Assembly (NCBI GenBank): GCA_964490935.1 | Contig: CAZBEO010000007.1 | Coordinates: forward strand, 1-64,000 | Length of the DNA: 64,000 nucleotides | From: JAQVYB01 sp964490935 | GTDB taxonomy: Bacteria > Verrucomicrobiota > Kiritimatiellia > RZYC01 | Direction: 5' to 3' | Shown: in pieces, positions 25,833 to 34,603 of the stretch | How positions within the stretch are numbered: position 1 is the stretch's first letter | Layout: the number at the start of each line of letters is the position of its first letter | The notes under the pieces: generated by a model | What the model was told of the DNA's origin: nothing | Database searches by the model: none | Seen by the model: only the letters and a program-made list of their open reading frames with translations | Made by a program: the position numbers and the translations under genes

Positions 25833-25904
25833 CCCCGCCGCTTTTGTTGAGATGAAAGAGACAACCTCTGCCGTTCCGGCATGGTGATGGAAAGCAGGAT
25901 TATT

Positions 25905-26228
25905 ATGGAAGCATATGCGGTGATAGAAACCGGTGGAAAGCAGTACCGGGTGGAAAAAGACAGTATTTTGGACATTGAGCTGTTGGACGATGCCGAGCCC
26001 GGCGCTTCGGTGGAGTTTTCGAATGTTCTCGCGGTTTCTGATGGGACCTCGCTGACGGTTGGCGCTCCGCTCGTAAGCGGCGCAGTGGTCAAGGCAACCG
26101 TCATTGATGAATTCCGCGGTAAAAAAGTGATCGCGTTCAAAAAGAAGCGGCGCAAAGGCTACAAACGCAAAGTCGGGCATCGTCAGGATCTGTTGAAAGT
26201 TCAAATTGCGGAGATCTGCGGCGCCTGA
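25905..26228 (+). CDS. rplU: 50S ribosomal protein L21
   Basis: 107 aa, usual length. It begins MEAYAVIETGGKQYRVEKDS, the L21 signature, and ends with the basic rRNA-binding region KKRRKGYKRKVGHRQ and a short acidic-to-neutral tail. ATG 25905 lies after AGCAGGA; the frame is open to 25881 but that would add eight non-conserved residues. It is followed by rpmA 34 nt downstream, as in nearly all bacteria, and preceded by a consensus promoter. It binds 23S rRNA in the 50S subunit. Confidence 0.97.
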   Translation: MEAYAVIETGGKQYRVEKDSILDIELLDDAEPGASVEFSNVLAVSDGTSLTVGAPLVSGAVVKATVIDEFRGKKVIAFKKKRRKGYKRKVGHRQDLLKVQIAEICGA

Positions 26229-26262
26229 GCATCGCAATCGACGGCTTGAAGGGAGTTTTGAT

Positions 26263-26517
26263 ATGGCACATAAAAAGGGACAGGGCAGTTGCAGAAACGG
26301 ACGCGACAGCAATGGTCAGCGGCGCGGCGTTAAACGCTTCGGCGGCCAGACCGTAACCACCGGAAGCATTCTGGTGCGCCAGGTTGGCACCAAGTTTCAT
26401 GCAGGCAAAAACGTGGGCATCGGACGCGACTATTCGCTCTTCGCGCTGAAAGACGGCGTGGTGGAGTTTGATCGCGACGGACGCCGGGTGAACGTGCGTG
26501 AAGCCGTCATGGCCTAA
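26263..26517 (+). CDS. rpmA: 50S ribosomal protein L27
   Basis: 84 aa. The sequence MAHKKGQGSCRNGRDSNGQR leads into RGVKRFGGQ, the conserved L27 N-terminus that reaches the peptidyl-transferase centre; there is no cleavable N-terminal extension of the Firmicutes type. The start at 26263 has AAGGGAG upstream. It follows rplU by 34 nt. A strong intrinsic terminator follows 38 nt after the stop, just ahead of obg, so full-length obg transcripts need read-through or a separate promoter. Confidence 0.97.
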   Translation: MAHKKGQGSCRNGRDSNGQRRGVKRFGGQTVTTGSILVRQVGTKFHAGKNVGIGRDYSLFALKDGVVEFDRDGRRVNVREAVMA

Positions 26518-26555
26518 CACGCGGCAACGAAACAACACGGTTTAACCGTATTTTG

Positions 26556-26584
26556 AAGCGGGCCATTTACGGCCCGCTTTTTTT
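26556..26584 (+). terminator. Intrinsic terminator between rpmA and obg
   Basis: AAGCGGGCC, loop ATTTAC, GGCCCGCTT followed by a T run to 26584. It ends 14 nt before the chosen obg start codon. Confidence 0.9.
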
Positions 26585-26598
26585 GCATGGGGAGCGGT

Positions 26599-27678
26599 AT
26601 GAAGGGCAAGGCATTTAAAGATCGGGCAAAGATCTACGTTTCCTCCGGACGCGGAGGCAATGGCGCAGCCACGTTCCGACGTGAAAAGTTCATTCCCTAT
26701 GGCGGACCTAGCGGTGGCGACGGCGGGCGCGGAGGACACGTTTTTCTGGTGGCGGATGAAAATCTCGATTCCCTGCTTCATCTCGTCTATGTGCCGCATC
26801 AACGTGCGAAGGACGGCGAAGCGGGCATGAACAGAGATTGCCACGGAAAAAATGCCGACGATATCTACGTCAAGGTTCCGCCCGGAACCATGGTCTACGA
26901 TGAAACGGGCGGTTTTGTTGGCGAGGTCCTGCATTCGGGCGATCAGTTCATGTTGGCCAAAGGCGGGCGCGGCGGCCTGGGCAACTGCCACTTCAAGTCC
27001 TCGACCCATCAGGCCCCGAGAGAATGTACACCCGGTGCCGATGGCGAACAGAAAACCCTCCAGCTCGAACTCAAAACGGTGGCGGATGTCGGCCTCGTGG
27101 GCTATCCAAACGCTGGAAAATCCACCCTCATCAGCAAACTCAGCAAGGCGCATCCCAAGATTGCCGCCTATCCCTTCACCACGCTTAATCCCATCATCGG
27201 CACCGTCATGTATGACGATTTCACCTCCCTACGCGTTGCCGATATTCCCGGCCTCATCGATGGCGCTCACGAAGGCATCGGACTGGGCCACGACTTTCTC
27301 CGACACATTGAACGCACCCGATTTCTCCTCTTCATCCTGGATATGGCCGGCGTGGACGGGCGCAACCCCGCCGAGGATTATGTGAACCTACGTAAAGAGC
27401 TGCGCCTCTACCAGTACGAACTCGAGACACGGCCCTATCTTCTCGTGGCAAATAAAATGGACCTCCCCGAAGCCTGGGATAACTATAAAGCCTTTGTCGA
27501 AGCGACCGGCGAAACCCCGGTTTCCATCTCCGCCGAAGCCGGCGAAGGCGTCGACCTCATCAAGCAGCAGCTCAAACTGCTCGTTCCTCCCTCCGAAAGT
27601 ATCCACGAATCCGAAGCCGAACCGAAACCCGAACTCCCAGATGCACCGCAGGAAAATCCGGACGCTTCAACCACCTGA
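26599..27678 (+). CDS. obg: Obg/CgtA GTPase
   Basis: 359-aa ribosome-assembly GTPase. The Gly-rich Obg fold is at about residues 1-158 (FRREKFIPYGGPSGGDGGRG). The G domain has G1 GYPNAGKST at 168-176, G3 DIPGLIDGAH, G4 NKMD and G5 SAEAGEG. There is no C-terminal OCT domain, only a short acidic, Pro-rich tail. ATG 26599 is preferred over ATG 26587 because GGGGAG sits 4 nt upstream of it; the earlier ATG starts just after a terminator T-run and has no ribosome site. The rplU-rpmA-obg order is widely conserved. Confidence 0.95.
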   Translation: MKGKAFKDRAKIYVSSGRGGNGAATFRREKFIPYGGPSGGDGGRGGHVFLVADENLDSLLHLVYVPHQRAKDGEAGMNRDCHGKNADDIYVKVPPGTMVYDETGGFVGEVLHSGDQFMLAKGGRGGLGNCHFKSSTHQAPRECTPGADGEQKTLQLELKTVADVGLVGYPNAGKSTLISKLSKAHPKIAAYPFTTLNPIIGTVMYDDFTSLRVADIPGLIDGAHEGIGLGHDFLRHIERTRFLLFILDMAGVDGRNPAEDYVNLRKELRLYQYELETRPYLLVANKMDLPEAWDNYKAFVEATGETPVSISAEAGEGVDLIKQQLKLLVPPSESIHESEAEPKPELPDAPQENPDASTT

Positions 27679-27696
27679 AAAAGCAGCTGGCTCGGA

Positions 27697-27733
27697 CCGG
27701 GCGCTCGGAGAGCACCCGGCTACTGGTTTTTTT
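27697..27733 (+). terminator. Hairpin and T7 run after obg
   Basis: CCGGGCGCTC, loop GGA, GAGCACCCGG with one mismatch, then CTACTGG and seven Ts. The 27701-27724 part closely matches the middle of the 88-nt repeat copy B. Confidence 0.55.
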
Positions 27734-27742
27734 CCGTTCCAA

Positions 27743-27772
27743 AATCCTGTTCATCCTGTCAAAAATTCTTCT
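27743..27772. repeat. Short-word repeat AATCCTGT/TCATCCTGTC
   Basis: Tandem 9-10 nt words AATCCTGTT and CATCCTGTC followed by AAAAATTCTTCTCC; the AAAATTCTTCTCC part recurs at 24427-24439. Confidence 0.45.
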
Positions 27773-27793
27773 CCGCGCCCGGGTTGCGGGTTT

Positions 27794-28387
27794 TCACGCG
27801 CAGAATATTGCGTCCGATGGGATGGCTCCTTCGCGGAGCAGGAAAATGGAGTCATCAGGCATCACTTGGACGACGGTGCTCGGAATTGTTCCGAGGGCTG
27901 GCCCGGCATCGAGATAGACTTCAATTTGCTCTCCGAAAATATCCAAGGCCTCCTGCGCGGTGAGGGCTTCCTTCCCGCCAGTTCGATTGGCGCTGGTGAC
28001 AGCCATGGGCCCAAACCGCTGCGCGAGTTGAATCGCCGGGGCATAGTCCGGCATACGAAAACCAAGAAAGACCTCGCCGGATTCGGCGGGAAGGACGAGC
28101 GTCAAGGGGCCGGGCCAAAAGGCATCGGCCAGGCGTGCGGCGGCGGGCATCCAGCGTGCGCCAAGGGCTATGGCCTGATTGTGTTCGTGAATGAAATAGG
28201 CCACCGGCTTGCCAGCTTCGCGCCCCTTGGCGGCATAGAGACGCTCGAGGGCGGCAGGCTGCGCGGGATCGGCGGCAATGCCATACACGGTTTCAGTGGG
28301 CAGCAGGACGAGGCCGCCGCGGCGAAGGGCATCCGCCGCCTGTTCGAGGGCGACGGGATCGGGCTGATGCGGATCGATGGGGATCAT
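27794..28387 (-). CDS. tsaC: L-threonylcarbamoyladenylate synthase (Sua5/YrdC)
   Basis: 197-aa short-form enzyme that makes threonylcarbamoyl-AMP for tRNA t6A37 modification. Conserved elements: LRRGGLVLLPTETVYGIAAD; the Lys/Arg pair Lys54 and Arg56 in YAAKGREAGKP; PGPLTLVL; and SANRTGG. There is no C-terminal Sua5 domain. The ATG at 28387 overlaps the stop of the S41-family gene by ATGA, so translation is coupled. It is the last gene of the purE - S41 - tsaC unit and converges on obg. Confidence 0.93.
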   Translation of the reverse strand: MIPIDPHQPDPVALEQAADALRRGGLVLLPTETVYGIAADPAQPAALERLYAAKGREAGKPVAYFIHEHNQAIALGARWMPAAARLADAFWPGPLTLVLPAESGEVFLGFRMPDYAPAIQLAQRFGPMAVTSANRTGGKEALTAQEALDIFGEQIEVYLDAGPALGTIPSTVVQVMPDDSIFLLREGAIPSDAIFCA

Positions 28388-29622
28388 GGCGTGCCGACGG
28401 TACGGATATTCAGCGCCTTGAGCCCCAGGAGCAGGTCCGTCGCCCGACTCAAGGGACCATCGCCGCGTATGCGCTCGCGTAGGGCTTTGTCTTCTTTTTC
28501 TTCTTCGAGCAGAGAGGCCGACAATTCAGGTTCATAACCACCCGCGTACCAGTCGTCGGCCACGGCAATATCCGGTCGCACTCCCTGACGCCCGTCGTAG
28601 AACCCCTTCTCGCCGGCCACCAACAGGCGCGTGGCCAGATAGAGGACGCGCCCATCGGCCAAGGTAACGGCCTCGCGCACCATCGGCGCACCGGACGTTT
28701 CCGCCCCGAGAACCATGCACCCGCGCAGCGCATCTTTGCACACCGCCGCCAGCAGCTCGGAAGCCTCGGCGGTACGACCGTTGACCAGCACCATCATCGG
28801 AAGCGAGAGACGCTCCGACTCATCCGAAATCACCTCCTGCAGCCAGCTTCCGCTCTTATCCTGAAAGCCGTACAGACGCGACCGGGGCGGTGCCAGCGTA
28901 TTGGCCAAGGTGTTGACCGAATCCGTGTCGCCGCCCGAGGCATTGCGCAAATCCAGAATCACCCCAAATTTATGCTGTTCTTTCCACGTCTTCAGAAGCG
29001 ACGGAAGCTCGTTGCCTGATTGCCCGAAAAAGCCATTCACCCGCACATATACCAAGTCTTCCGGAAAATATTCGACAAATTCAACTGAGGGCAACTGTAC
29101 CGGCGCAAGTGCGAACGTCACCTGCCGTTCTTCGCCACCATGCAGAAAGTTCACCTGCACCTCGTCGGGGCCTTCTCCGCGAAAGAGGCTGCTGATTTCA
29201 GGCGGGATCAAGCCGTCGAGCCCCTGGTCCTTCACGCGCACGATCCCGTCGCCGGGAAGCAGGCCCGCCTGTTCTGCGGGCGATCCCGGAATCAACGCAT
29301 CGACCTTCACGACTTCTCCCGTAAAGCAAAGACGGATGCCTGCGGAATAAAATGTTCCGTCCCGCTTCTGCATCATTTCTTCCAGGGCCCGCTGCGTAAG
29401 CAACGCTCCGTTGGGGTCCACTGCCTTGAGCATCCCCTCCACGGCGCCATCCAGCATGAGTGGCTCGTCCAAGTGCAGGGCCCGCTGATTGAACACCGAC
29501 ACTGCCTCGACCAGTCCGCCCTCCAGAGAGTCCGCATCAGACCCTGCCGGCCCGCCCGCGCCCAAGGCAAGCGTTGTCCACGCTGCCAGACCCGCCAGCA
29601 GGAACAAAAAGGCCTTATGCAT
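28384..29622 (-). CDS. S41-family C-terminal processing protease homologue, probably inactive
   Basis: 412 aa, exported (signal MHKAFLFLLAGLAAWTTLAL). A PDZ domain is at about 95-175 (AGIRLCFTGEVVKV, SPAEQAGLLPGDGIVRV). The S41 domain (180-380) has LVYVRVNGFFGQSG and LDLRNASGG. The catalytic block normally reads SAxASE with the middle Ser as nucleophile, then FGKG with the general-base Lys. Here it reads RTAEASE (Glu286 at the Ser position) and TSGAP (Ala312 at the Lys position). Both catalytic residues are therefore missing. ATG 29622 follows TGGAGAAATCAA and overlaps the purE stop by 8 nt. A scaffold or regulator role is inferred. Confidence 0.88.
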   Translation of the reverse strand: MHKAFLFLLAGLAAWTTLALGAGGPAGSDADSLEGGLVEAVSVFNQRALHLDEPLMLDGAVEGMLKAVDPNGALLTQRALEEMMQKRDGTFYSAGIRLCFTGEVVKVDALIPGSPAEQAGLLPGDGIVRVKDQGLDGLIPPEISSLFRGEGPDEVQVNFLHGGEERQVTFALAPVQLPSVEFVEYFPEDLVYVRVNGFFGQSGNELPSLLKTWKEQHKFGVILDLRNASGGDTDSVNTLANTLAPPRSRLYGFQDKSGSWLQEVISDESERLSLPMMVLVNGRTAEASELLAAVCKDALRGCMVLGAETSGAPMVREAVTLADGRVLYLATRLLVAGEKGFYDGRQGVRPDIAVADDWYAGGYEPELSASLLEEEKEDKALRERIRGDGPLSRATDLLLGLKALNIRTVGTP

Positions 29623-30142
29623 TTGATTTCTCCAAGGCGAGTTCGCGCTGCAACGCCTCATCCGCCTTCAGCGCCTTTTTCCGCTGATTCTCCGTGTGGC
29701 GGTTCAATTTTTTGGCCAGATCGTCGTCGCTCAGCGCAAGAATACGCAGAGCGAACAGCGCGGCATTCACGGCGCCCGCCTTACCCAGCGCCATCGTGGC
29801 CACCGGTACGCCGCCGGGCATTTGAACGGTTGAAAGCAGCGCATCCAATCCATCCAGCGCGCCGCCCTTCATGGGCACGCCGATCACGGGCAGTGTACTG
29901 TGCGCTGCCATGGCCCCGGCCAGATGAGCCGCCATACCTGCTGCGGCGATGATGACGTGCATCCCCGCCTGCCGGGCCTCGCGTGCAAAAACCGCCGCTT
30001 CATCCGGCGTACGATGGGCGGAAAGAATACGTACATCCAGAGGAATGTGGAATTCCTTCAGGGTATTCACGGCGTGCTGCATCACCGCCCAATCCGATTC
30101 GCTGCCCATAACAATCGCCACCAACGCATTTTTTCCGGCCAT
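29615..30142 (-). CDS. purE: N5-carboxyaminoimidazole ribonucleotide mutase
   Basis: 175-aa class I PurE. It converts N5-CAIR to CAIR in purine synthesis. Motifs: MGSESDW at 12-18, LSAHRTPDE with the catalytic His, AAAGMAAHLAGAMAAHSTLP, and GGALDGLDALLSTVQMPGG. ATG 30142 is chosen; ATG 30154 is too close to its GAGAGG site. The C-terminus is followed by an 8-nt overlap with the S41 gene. No purK is adjacent. The other purine genes in the window (purH, purL, purQ) are 25-30 kb away. Confidence 0.95.
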   Translation of the reverse strand: MAGKNALVAIVMGSESDWAVMQHAVNTLKEFHIPLDVRILSAHRTPDEAAVFAREARQAGMHVIIAAAGMAAHLAGAMAAHSTLPVIGVPMKGGALDGLDALLSTVQMPGGVPVATMALGKAGAVNAALFALRILALSDDDLAKKLNRHTENQRKKALKADEALQRELALEKSNA

Positions 30143-30314
30143 AATTCGGGTCATCCTCTCGTGTTGTCCAACGTTTCCATCTGCAAAATACTTCCAGTGC
30201 GCCCATTTTTTAAAGACACGCCGCGCAACTGTCAACCGCGAAGCGGAAAGACCGGCGCGCCGACTTAGGCAAGCAAACCACCTTTGGGTGGCAGGGTTCG
30301 TATAAATTCAAGCA

Positions 30315-30348
30315 TAAAAAACCCGACAGCTTGTGCTGCCGGGTTTTT
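30315..30348 (-). terminator. Intrinsic terminator of fba
   Basis: On the minus strand AAAAACCCGGCAGC, loop ACAA, GCTGTCGGGTTTTTT with one G-T pair, 20 nt after the fba stop. It has T/A runs on both sides and could also work on the plus strand. Confidence 0.85.
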
Positions 30349-30368
30349 GACGGGGACCCGATAATCGT

Positions 30369-31319
30369 TTATTTCTTGATGAATTCGCGCACGGAGTCGA
30401 TCTGATTGGCACTTCCGAGCACCACGTTTTTATGGGCGATATATTTGGCATATTCGGACATGAAGACTTTTCCGAAGGGACGCAGGTCAAACACTTCTGG
30501 CTGATCACGGAAGCCTTCACGATGCACGCGGCACCACACCAGACGTCCGTCGGTATCAATATTGATTTTGGTCACGCCGAGTTTTGCGGCGGGGAGGAAT
30601 TGCTTTTCATCCACACCCTTGGCACCACCCAGCTTTCCGCCAGCGGCGTTGATGCGCTCGACCTCATCTTGCGGCACGGAGCTGGAGCCATGCATGACCA
30701 GCGGGTAGCCAGGCAGGCGTTTCTGAATTTCTTCGAGTACGTCGAAGTGCAGTCCCTGGGTGCCCGAGAACTTGAAGGCGCCGTGGGAGGTGCCGATGGC
30801 GCAGGCAAGGCTATCGCAGCCGGAGCGCTCGACAAATTCTTTGGCCTGGCTGGGGTCGGTCAGCTTGGCGTCGGCCTCATCCACCGAGACGTGTTCTTCC
30901 ACGCCGCCAAGTTGTCCGAGTTCGGCTTCGACCACGATGTTCTTCGCATGAGCGGCATCGGCCACACGCTTGGTGATGGCGATGTTTTCATCGAAGGAGG
31001 CGTGAGAGGCGTCGATCATGACGGAGCTGTAGAAGCCGCTGTTGATGCAGTCGTAGCAGGCCTCTTCGTCGCCATGATCAAGATGCACGGCAAAGATGGC
31101 GTCAGGGAAAATTTCATCGGCGGCGCGGATCATGGCTTCGAGAAGGCGCTTGTCGGTGTAAGAGCGTGCGCCTTTGGAAAGCTGGATGATAAAGGGGGCC
31201 TTGCTGTCCATATTGCCTCGGAAAAGGCCCATGATCTGCTCGGCATTGTTGATGTTATAGGCACCGATGGCATATTTCCCGTAGGCGTGTTCGAAGAGTT
31301 TCTTGGTTGTTACAATCAT
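30369..31319 (-). CDS. fba: Class II fructose-bisphosphate aldolase
   Basis: 316-aa zinc-dependent aldolase of glycolysis/gluconeogenesis, interconverting fructose-1,6-bisphosphate with dihydroxyacetone phosphate and glyceraldehyde-3-phosphate. Motifs: GKYAIGAYNINNAEQ; VHLDHGDEEACYD with the zinc and catalytic residues; VMIDASHASFDEN; VEAELGQLGG; AIGTSHGAFKF; and VMHGSSSVP. ATG 31319 follows AAGGAG. A single gene with its own terminator at 30315-30348. Family length and motif order leave little doubt. Confidence 0.96.
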   Translation of the reverse strand: MIVTTKKLFEHAYGKYAIGAYNINNAEQIMGLFRGNMDSKAPFIIQLSKGARSYTDKRLLEAMIRAADEIFPDAIFAVHLDHGDEEACYDCINSGFYSSVMIDASHASFDENIAITKRVADAAHAKNIVVEAELGQLGGVEEHVSVDEADAKLTDPSQAKEFVERSGCDSLACAIGTSHGAFKFSGTQGLHFDVLEEIQKRLPGYPLVMHGSSSVPQDEVERINAAGGKLGGAKGVDEKQFLPAAKLGVTKINIDTDGRLVWCRVHREGFRDQPEVFDLRPFGKVFMSEYAKYIAHKNVVLGSANQIDSVREFIKK

Positions 31320-31407
31320 GCTGCGCGTCTCCTTCTGATGGGGTTTTGAAAAATGCGATTTTGTTTTATAGGTGTTTGGGGTTCGAGTCAACTTCATTTC
31401 CGGGCCG

Positions 31408-34400
31408 TCAGGTGCCTTCAGGCGTTTTTTTCATGAGGGCGCGCACACGAAAGACCATCTCGCGCAAGGTGGTGTATTCCGGCGCACTCAGCTCGGACAT
31501 CCGCTGAAGGAGGGGCTCGGCCAGTTGAAGGGCGGCTTCGTTTTGGCCCTGCTTTTCAGAGAGTTCGGCGAGATGCAGCAGCATCACCGGATTGTTGGGC
31601 TGACTGTTCAGTGCCCGACGCAACTGCTGTTCGCTTTCGGCGAGACGACCTTGTTTCATCAGAATATAGCCGTAGGTATCCATGGTGTTTGGATTTTCTG
31701 GGTCAAGGCGCAGGGCCTCTTCGGCGCAGGCGAGGGTTTCCGGAAGATCGGCGTCTCCTTTGTTGGCGAGAAGCCAGGCTAGGTCGTTGAGCACAAGCGG
31801 TGAACGCTTGACGGCGAGGCTGGCGCGATACGAGTTCTCGGCGAGGGCCTCTTCGCCGCGACTGGCCTGAATGGTGCCGATCACATAATTGGCCACCGCG
31901 TTATCGGGGTTGAGTTCAAGTATCACTCGGCATTCTTCCTCGGCCTCATCGCGCAAGCGCATGTTGACGAGCAGTTGAAGATACTGCTCGTGCAGAAGGG
32001 TTTCGCCTGGGCGCAGTCGAATAGCGCGGATGAGGTTAAGCTTGGCCTGCGCTTGATTGCCGGAGCGCAGATTCAATTGAGCGAGGGCCAGGGCCAGCAT
32101 GGGATTTTCCTGCACCGCATTTTCGAGGATGCCCTCCGCCTCGCGCACGGTGGATGGATCCTCGTTTTCACTGGCCAGCAGGGCCAGGGTGGCCCAGAGC
32201 CGGACGTTGCCTGGACTCTTCTTCAGCATCTTCTTAAGAAGGTCGCGCGTTCCCGCGTAGTCATCCGAGTAGGCGGACATGACGGCCACAATCGCTTCTT
32301 CCAACCCCTCCGCTTCGGGCACGTCCAGCTCCCGAAGGCGGTCCAGATAGAGTCGTGCGCCCTCGGCATCCTGCCGCGCCAGGGCGAGGTGGGCAAGTCC
32401 CGCCAAAACACGCGTATTGGCGGGGTCGTCATCGAGCAAACTTTTATAGAGTTTTTCTCCCTCTTCGGGGTCGCTGGCGTTGACATAGAGCTGGGCGAGC
32501 AGGGTTTTCATGGCCGGGGTTTCGCCACTGAGATCAATGGCCCGCTGCACCTCGCGTATCGCCGCAGAGGGTTTTCCCGAGATCGCCCAGGCATAGCCTT
32601 GCGCCATGTAGAAGCCGGGATTGCGGATGTAGCCGTAACGCGAAGACAACTGCCAGAAGGAAAAGCGCTGTTTGTCGCCCGACACCATGCCCTCCAGTTG
32701 CTTTTCCAGTTCGCCGGCCAGGGCATCATCGCGGGCATGCAGCAGAGAAATGCGATTCATCAGCGCGCAGATGTTCTGCTCATCCAGGCGAAGCGAGGCT
32801 TGATAGAGCGCCTCGGCCTCGGGGGCGAGCGCGTGGTCCTCGAGCACCACACCCAGATTGTTGCAGACCTGGGAAAGAAGGGTTTGAGCCGCACTATACC
32901 ACCCCGCCCCCAGATTGGCCTTCGGGAGAGTAGCGGTCCAGCCTTTGACGAGGCTCAAGCAATAGGCGGCGGAGGCTTTCAACGCATCCGCGTCCATGGG
33001 TGACTGCTCATTCATTCCAGCATAAAGCACAGGGTTGGGTACCGGCGTATAGCCCAGGCGGGCCCAGAGATCGGGAGGTTGAAGGATATGCACCCGCCGC
33101 CCGAATTCAGCATCCCGCCTGCTCCACTCTTCCATAAATGGTTGCCACCCGATGACGGCCAGGTTTTGCAGACGCGGATCATCAAACAGGGAGGCCACAT
33201 AACGACGGTAGCTCTTGCTGATGCAGTACGGGAGATTGATCAGATAAACATTCTTCCCGCTCTCATGGGCCGCAAGCTGAATGGCATGATCCAGCAGCCC
33301 ATTGGCGATGATATACGCGCCGTCGGGCAGTGACTCGGCCATGGCGCTTCCTAACTCGTTGATCTGATCGGACCCCATCGGCTGAACGATGGCGTAATTG
33401 CGCAACCCCGTCACACCCAGCAACGAAATCAGCGCTGCGCCTGCCAGAGCCAGCACGCCGCATCGAAAAAATGAGAGCCGCGGCACATCCGGTCGTCCGG
33501 AGGTCAGGGTAAAGGCTACCGTGCCGACCAGCCGCGCAGCCCACGACGCGAAGAATAGATAAGGCAGCACTAGCAGCGGATAGACCCTCGAGAAAACCCA
33601 AGGCGCGGGCGGAAGGTTCAGCAGCACCACCACCGCCATTAGGCCAAACACCAGAAAAAGAAACCACGACGGCGCACGAAAGCGACTCTTCCGCTGCTGC
33701 GTGAGCGGCAGAAAGAGCAGCGTGATCCACGGCACAATCAGCATGGTGAACGCCAGCAGCCAACCCGCCGAAACCATCCCCGACTTCATCTCCAGATACT
33801 GCTCCCGCCAAAGATACCAAAGCACCTGATGCAACCCCTCGAATTCGCGCCAGCCATACGCGGGCGAACGCATGTAGGCAAGCGCCTCCCACAGATACAG
33901 CGAAAGACCGGACAGCCCGCAAAGTGCAAGCAGCAGCAGCATTTTCTTTCGAAGCATGTCCGCACGCCAAAGAAGCAGCAGAAAGAGAACACCTAGCACC
34001 GGCAACAATATCGCAAAGGTTCCATACTCAACGATCCCCGCGCCCCACAGCAGAGAAATCAGTGCGGCCAGCCAGCCAGACGAACGACGCGAAAAGGCCA
34101 GCAGCAACCGGAAGAGCAGCAGCATGCCAGCCACCCCCAGCGTCAGCGGCATAGCACGCGTCCCCGCCACCCACGCGGGTAGAGTCAGCGTAAAAATCAC
34201 CGAGGCCAGCACACCTGTGAAAAGCGACAGCCCGCGCTCGTGGCGGTTGCAGCGATACTTCTCTGGCAGCGTATCCCACCGCCATGCCTGCATCAGTGAA
34301 CAGAGCAGACCCGAAACAACACCCATGCAAAGGGCGTTGAATAGATGCGCGGCAGGTGCCAACCCGCCCGGCAGCGCATCCAGCAGGCGCAGAAAAAAGC

Positions 34401-34581
34401 CCCATACCGGATGCTGCATAGGTGGAAACGGCGCCAACCCCAAATGCTCAACCGCGGCCTTGCCCGAAAGCATGGGATCAAACCCCCGGCACGAGGTGAC
34501 AAAATACAAAACCGTTGTAAAAAGTCCTGCGGCCAGACTGATCAACGACGACCCGCGATTTAATGACCATTGTTTTTTCAT
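31408..34581 (-). CDS. DUF2723-like membrane protein with TPR repeats
   Basis: 1057 aa. The first ~420 residues contain about ten hydrophobic helices, starting with LISLAAGLFTTVLYFVTS; the loop CRGFDPMLSGKAAVEHLGLA and PPMQHPVWGFF resembles the DUF2723 N-terminus (GT-C-like membrane proteins with a DS(G/A)E and HPPG loop). From about 540 to the end there are TPR repeats, for example AEALYQASLRLDEQNICALM and AEEALRLDPENPNTMDTYGY. DUF2723/TPR proteins are thought to act in envelope glycosylation or O-mannosylation, so a glycosyltransferase role is plausible but unproven. The gene stands between fba and the carbonic anhydrase gene on the same strand. Confidence 0.85.
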   Translation of the reverse strand: MKKQWSLNRGSSLISLAAGLFTTVLYFVTSCRGFDPMLSGKAAVEHLGLAPFPPMQHPVWGFFLRLLDALPGGLAPAAHLFNALCMGVVSGLLCSLMQAWRWDTLPEKYRCNRHERGLSLFTGVLASVIFTLTLPAWVAGTRAMPLTLGVAGMLLLFRLLLAFSRRSSGWLAALISLLWGAGIVEYGTFAILLPVLGVLFLLLLWRADMLRKKMLLLLALCGLSGLSLYLWEALAYMRSPAYGWREFEGLHQVLWYLWREQYLEMKSGMVSAGWLLAFTMLIVPWITLLFLPLTQQRKSRFRAPSWFLFLVFGLMAVVVLLNLPPAPWVFSRVYPLLVLPYLFFASWAARLVGTVAFTLTSGRPDVPRLSFFRCGVLALAGAALISLLGVTGLRNYAIVQPMGSDQINELGSAMAESLPDGAYIIANGLLDHAIQLAAHESGKNVYLINLPYCISKSYRRYVASLFDDPRLQNLAVIGWQPFMEEWSRRDAEFGRRVHILQPPDLWARLGYTPVPNPVLYAGMNEQSPMDADALKASAAYCLSLVKGWTATLPKANLGAGWYSAAQTLLSQVCNNLGVVLEDHALAPEAEALYQASLRLDEQNICALMNRISLLHARDDALAGELEKQLEGMVSGDKQRFSFWQLSSRYGYIRNPGFYMAQGYAWAISGKPSAAIREVQRAIDLSGETPAMKTLLAQLYVNASDPEEGEKLYKSLLDDDPANTRVLAGLAHLALARQDAEGARLYLDRLRELDVPEAEGLEEAIVAVMSAYSDDYAGTRDLLKKMLKKSPGNVRLWATLALLASENEDPSTVREAEGILENAVQENPMLALALAQLNLRSGNQAQAKLNLIRAIRLRPGETLLHEQYLQLLVNMRLRDEAEEECRVILELNPDNAVANYVIGTIQASRGEEALAENSYRASLAVKRSPLVLNDLAWLLANKGDADLPETLACAEEALRLDPENPNTMDTYGYILMKQGRLAESEQQLRRALNSQPNNPVMLLHLAELSEKQGQNEAALQLAEPLLQRMSELSAPEYTTLREMVFRVRALMKKTPEGT

Positions 34582-34603
34582 GCACGCAAGCTACACGAAC
34601 TTT

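Noticed and set aside
31372..31390. GGTTCGAGTC resembling a tRNA T-arm
   Set aside because: No acceptor, D or anticodon stems could be placed around it.
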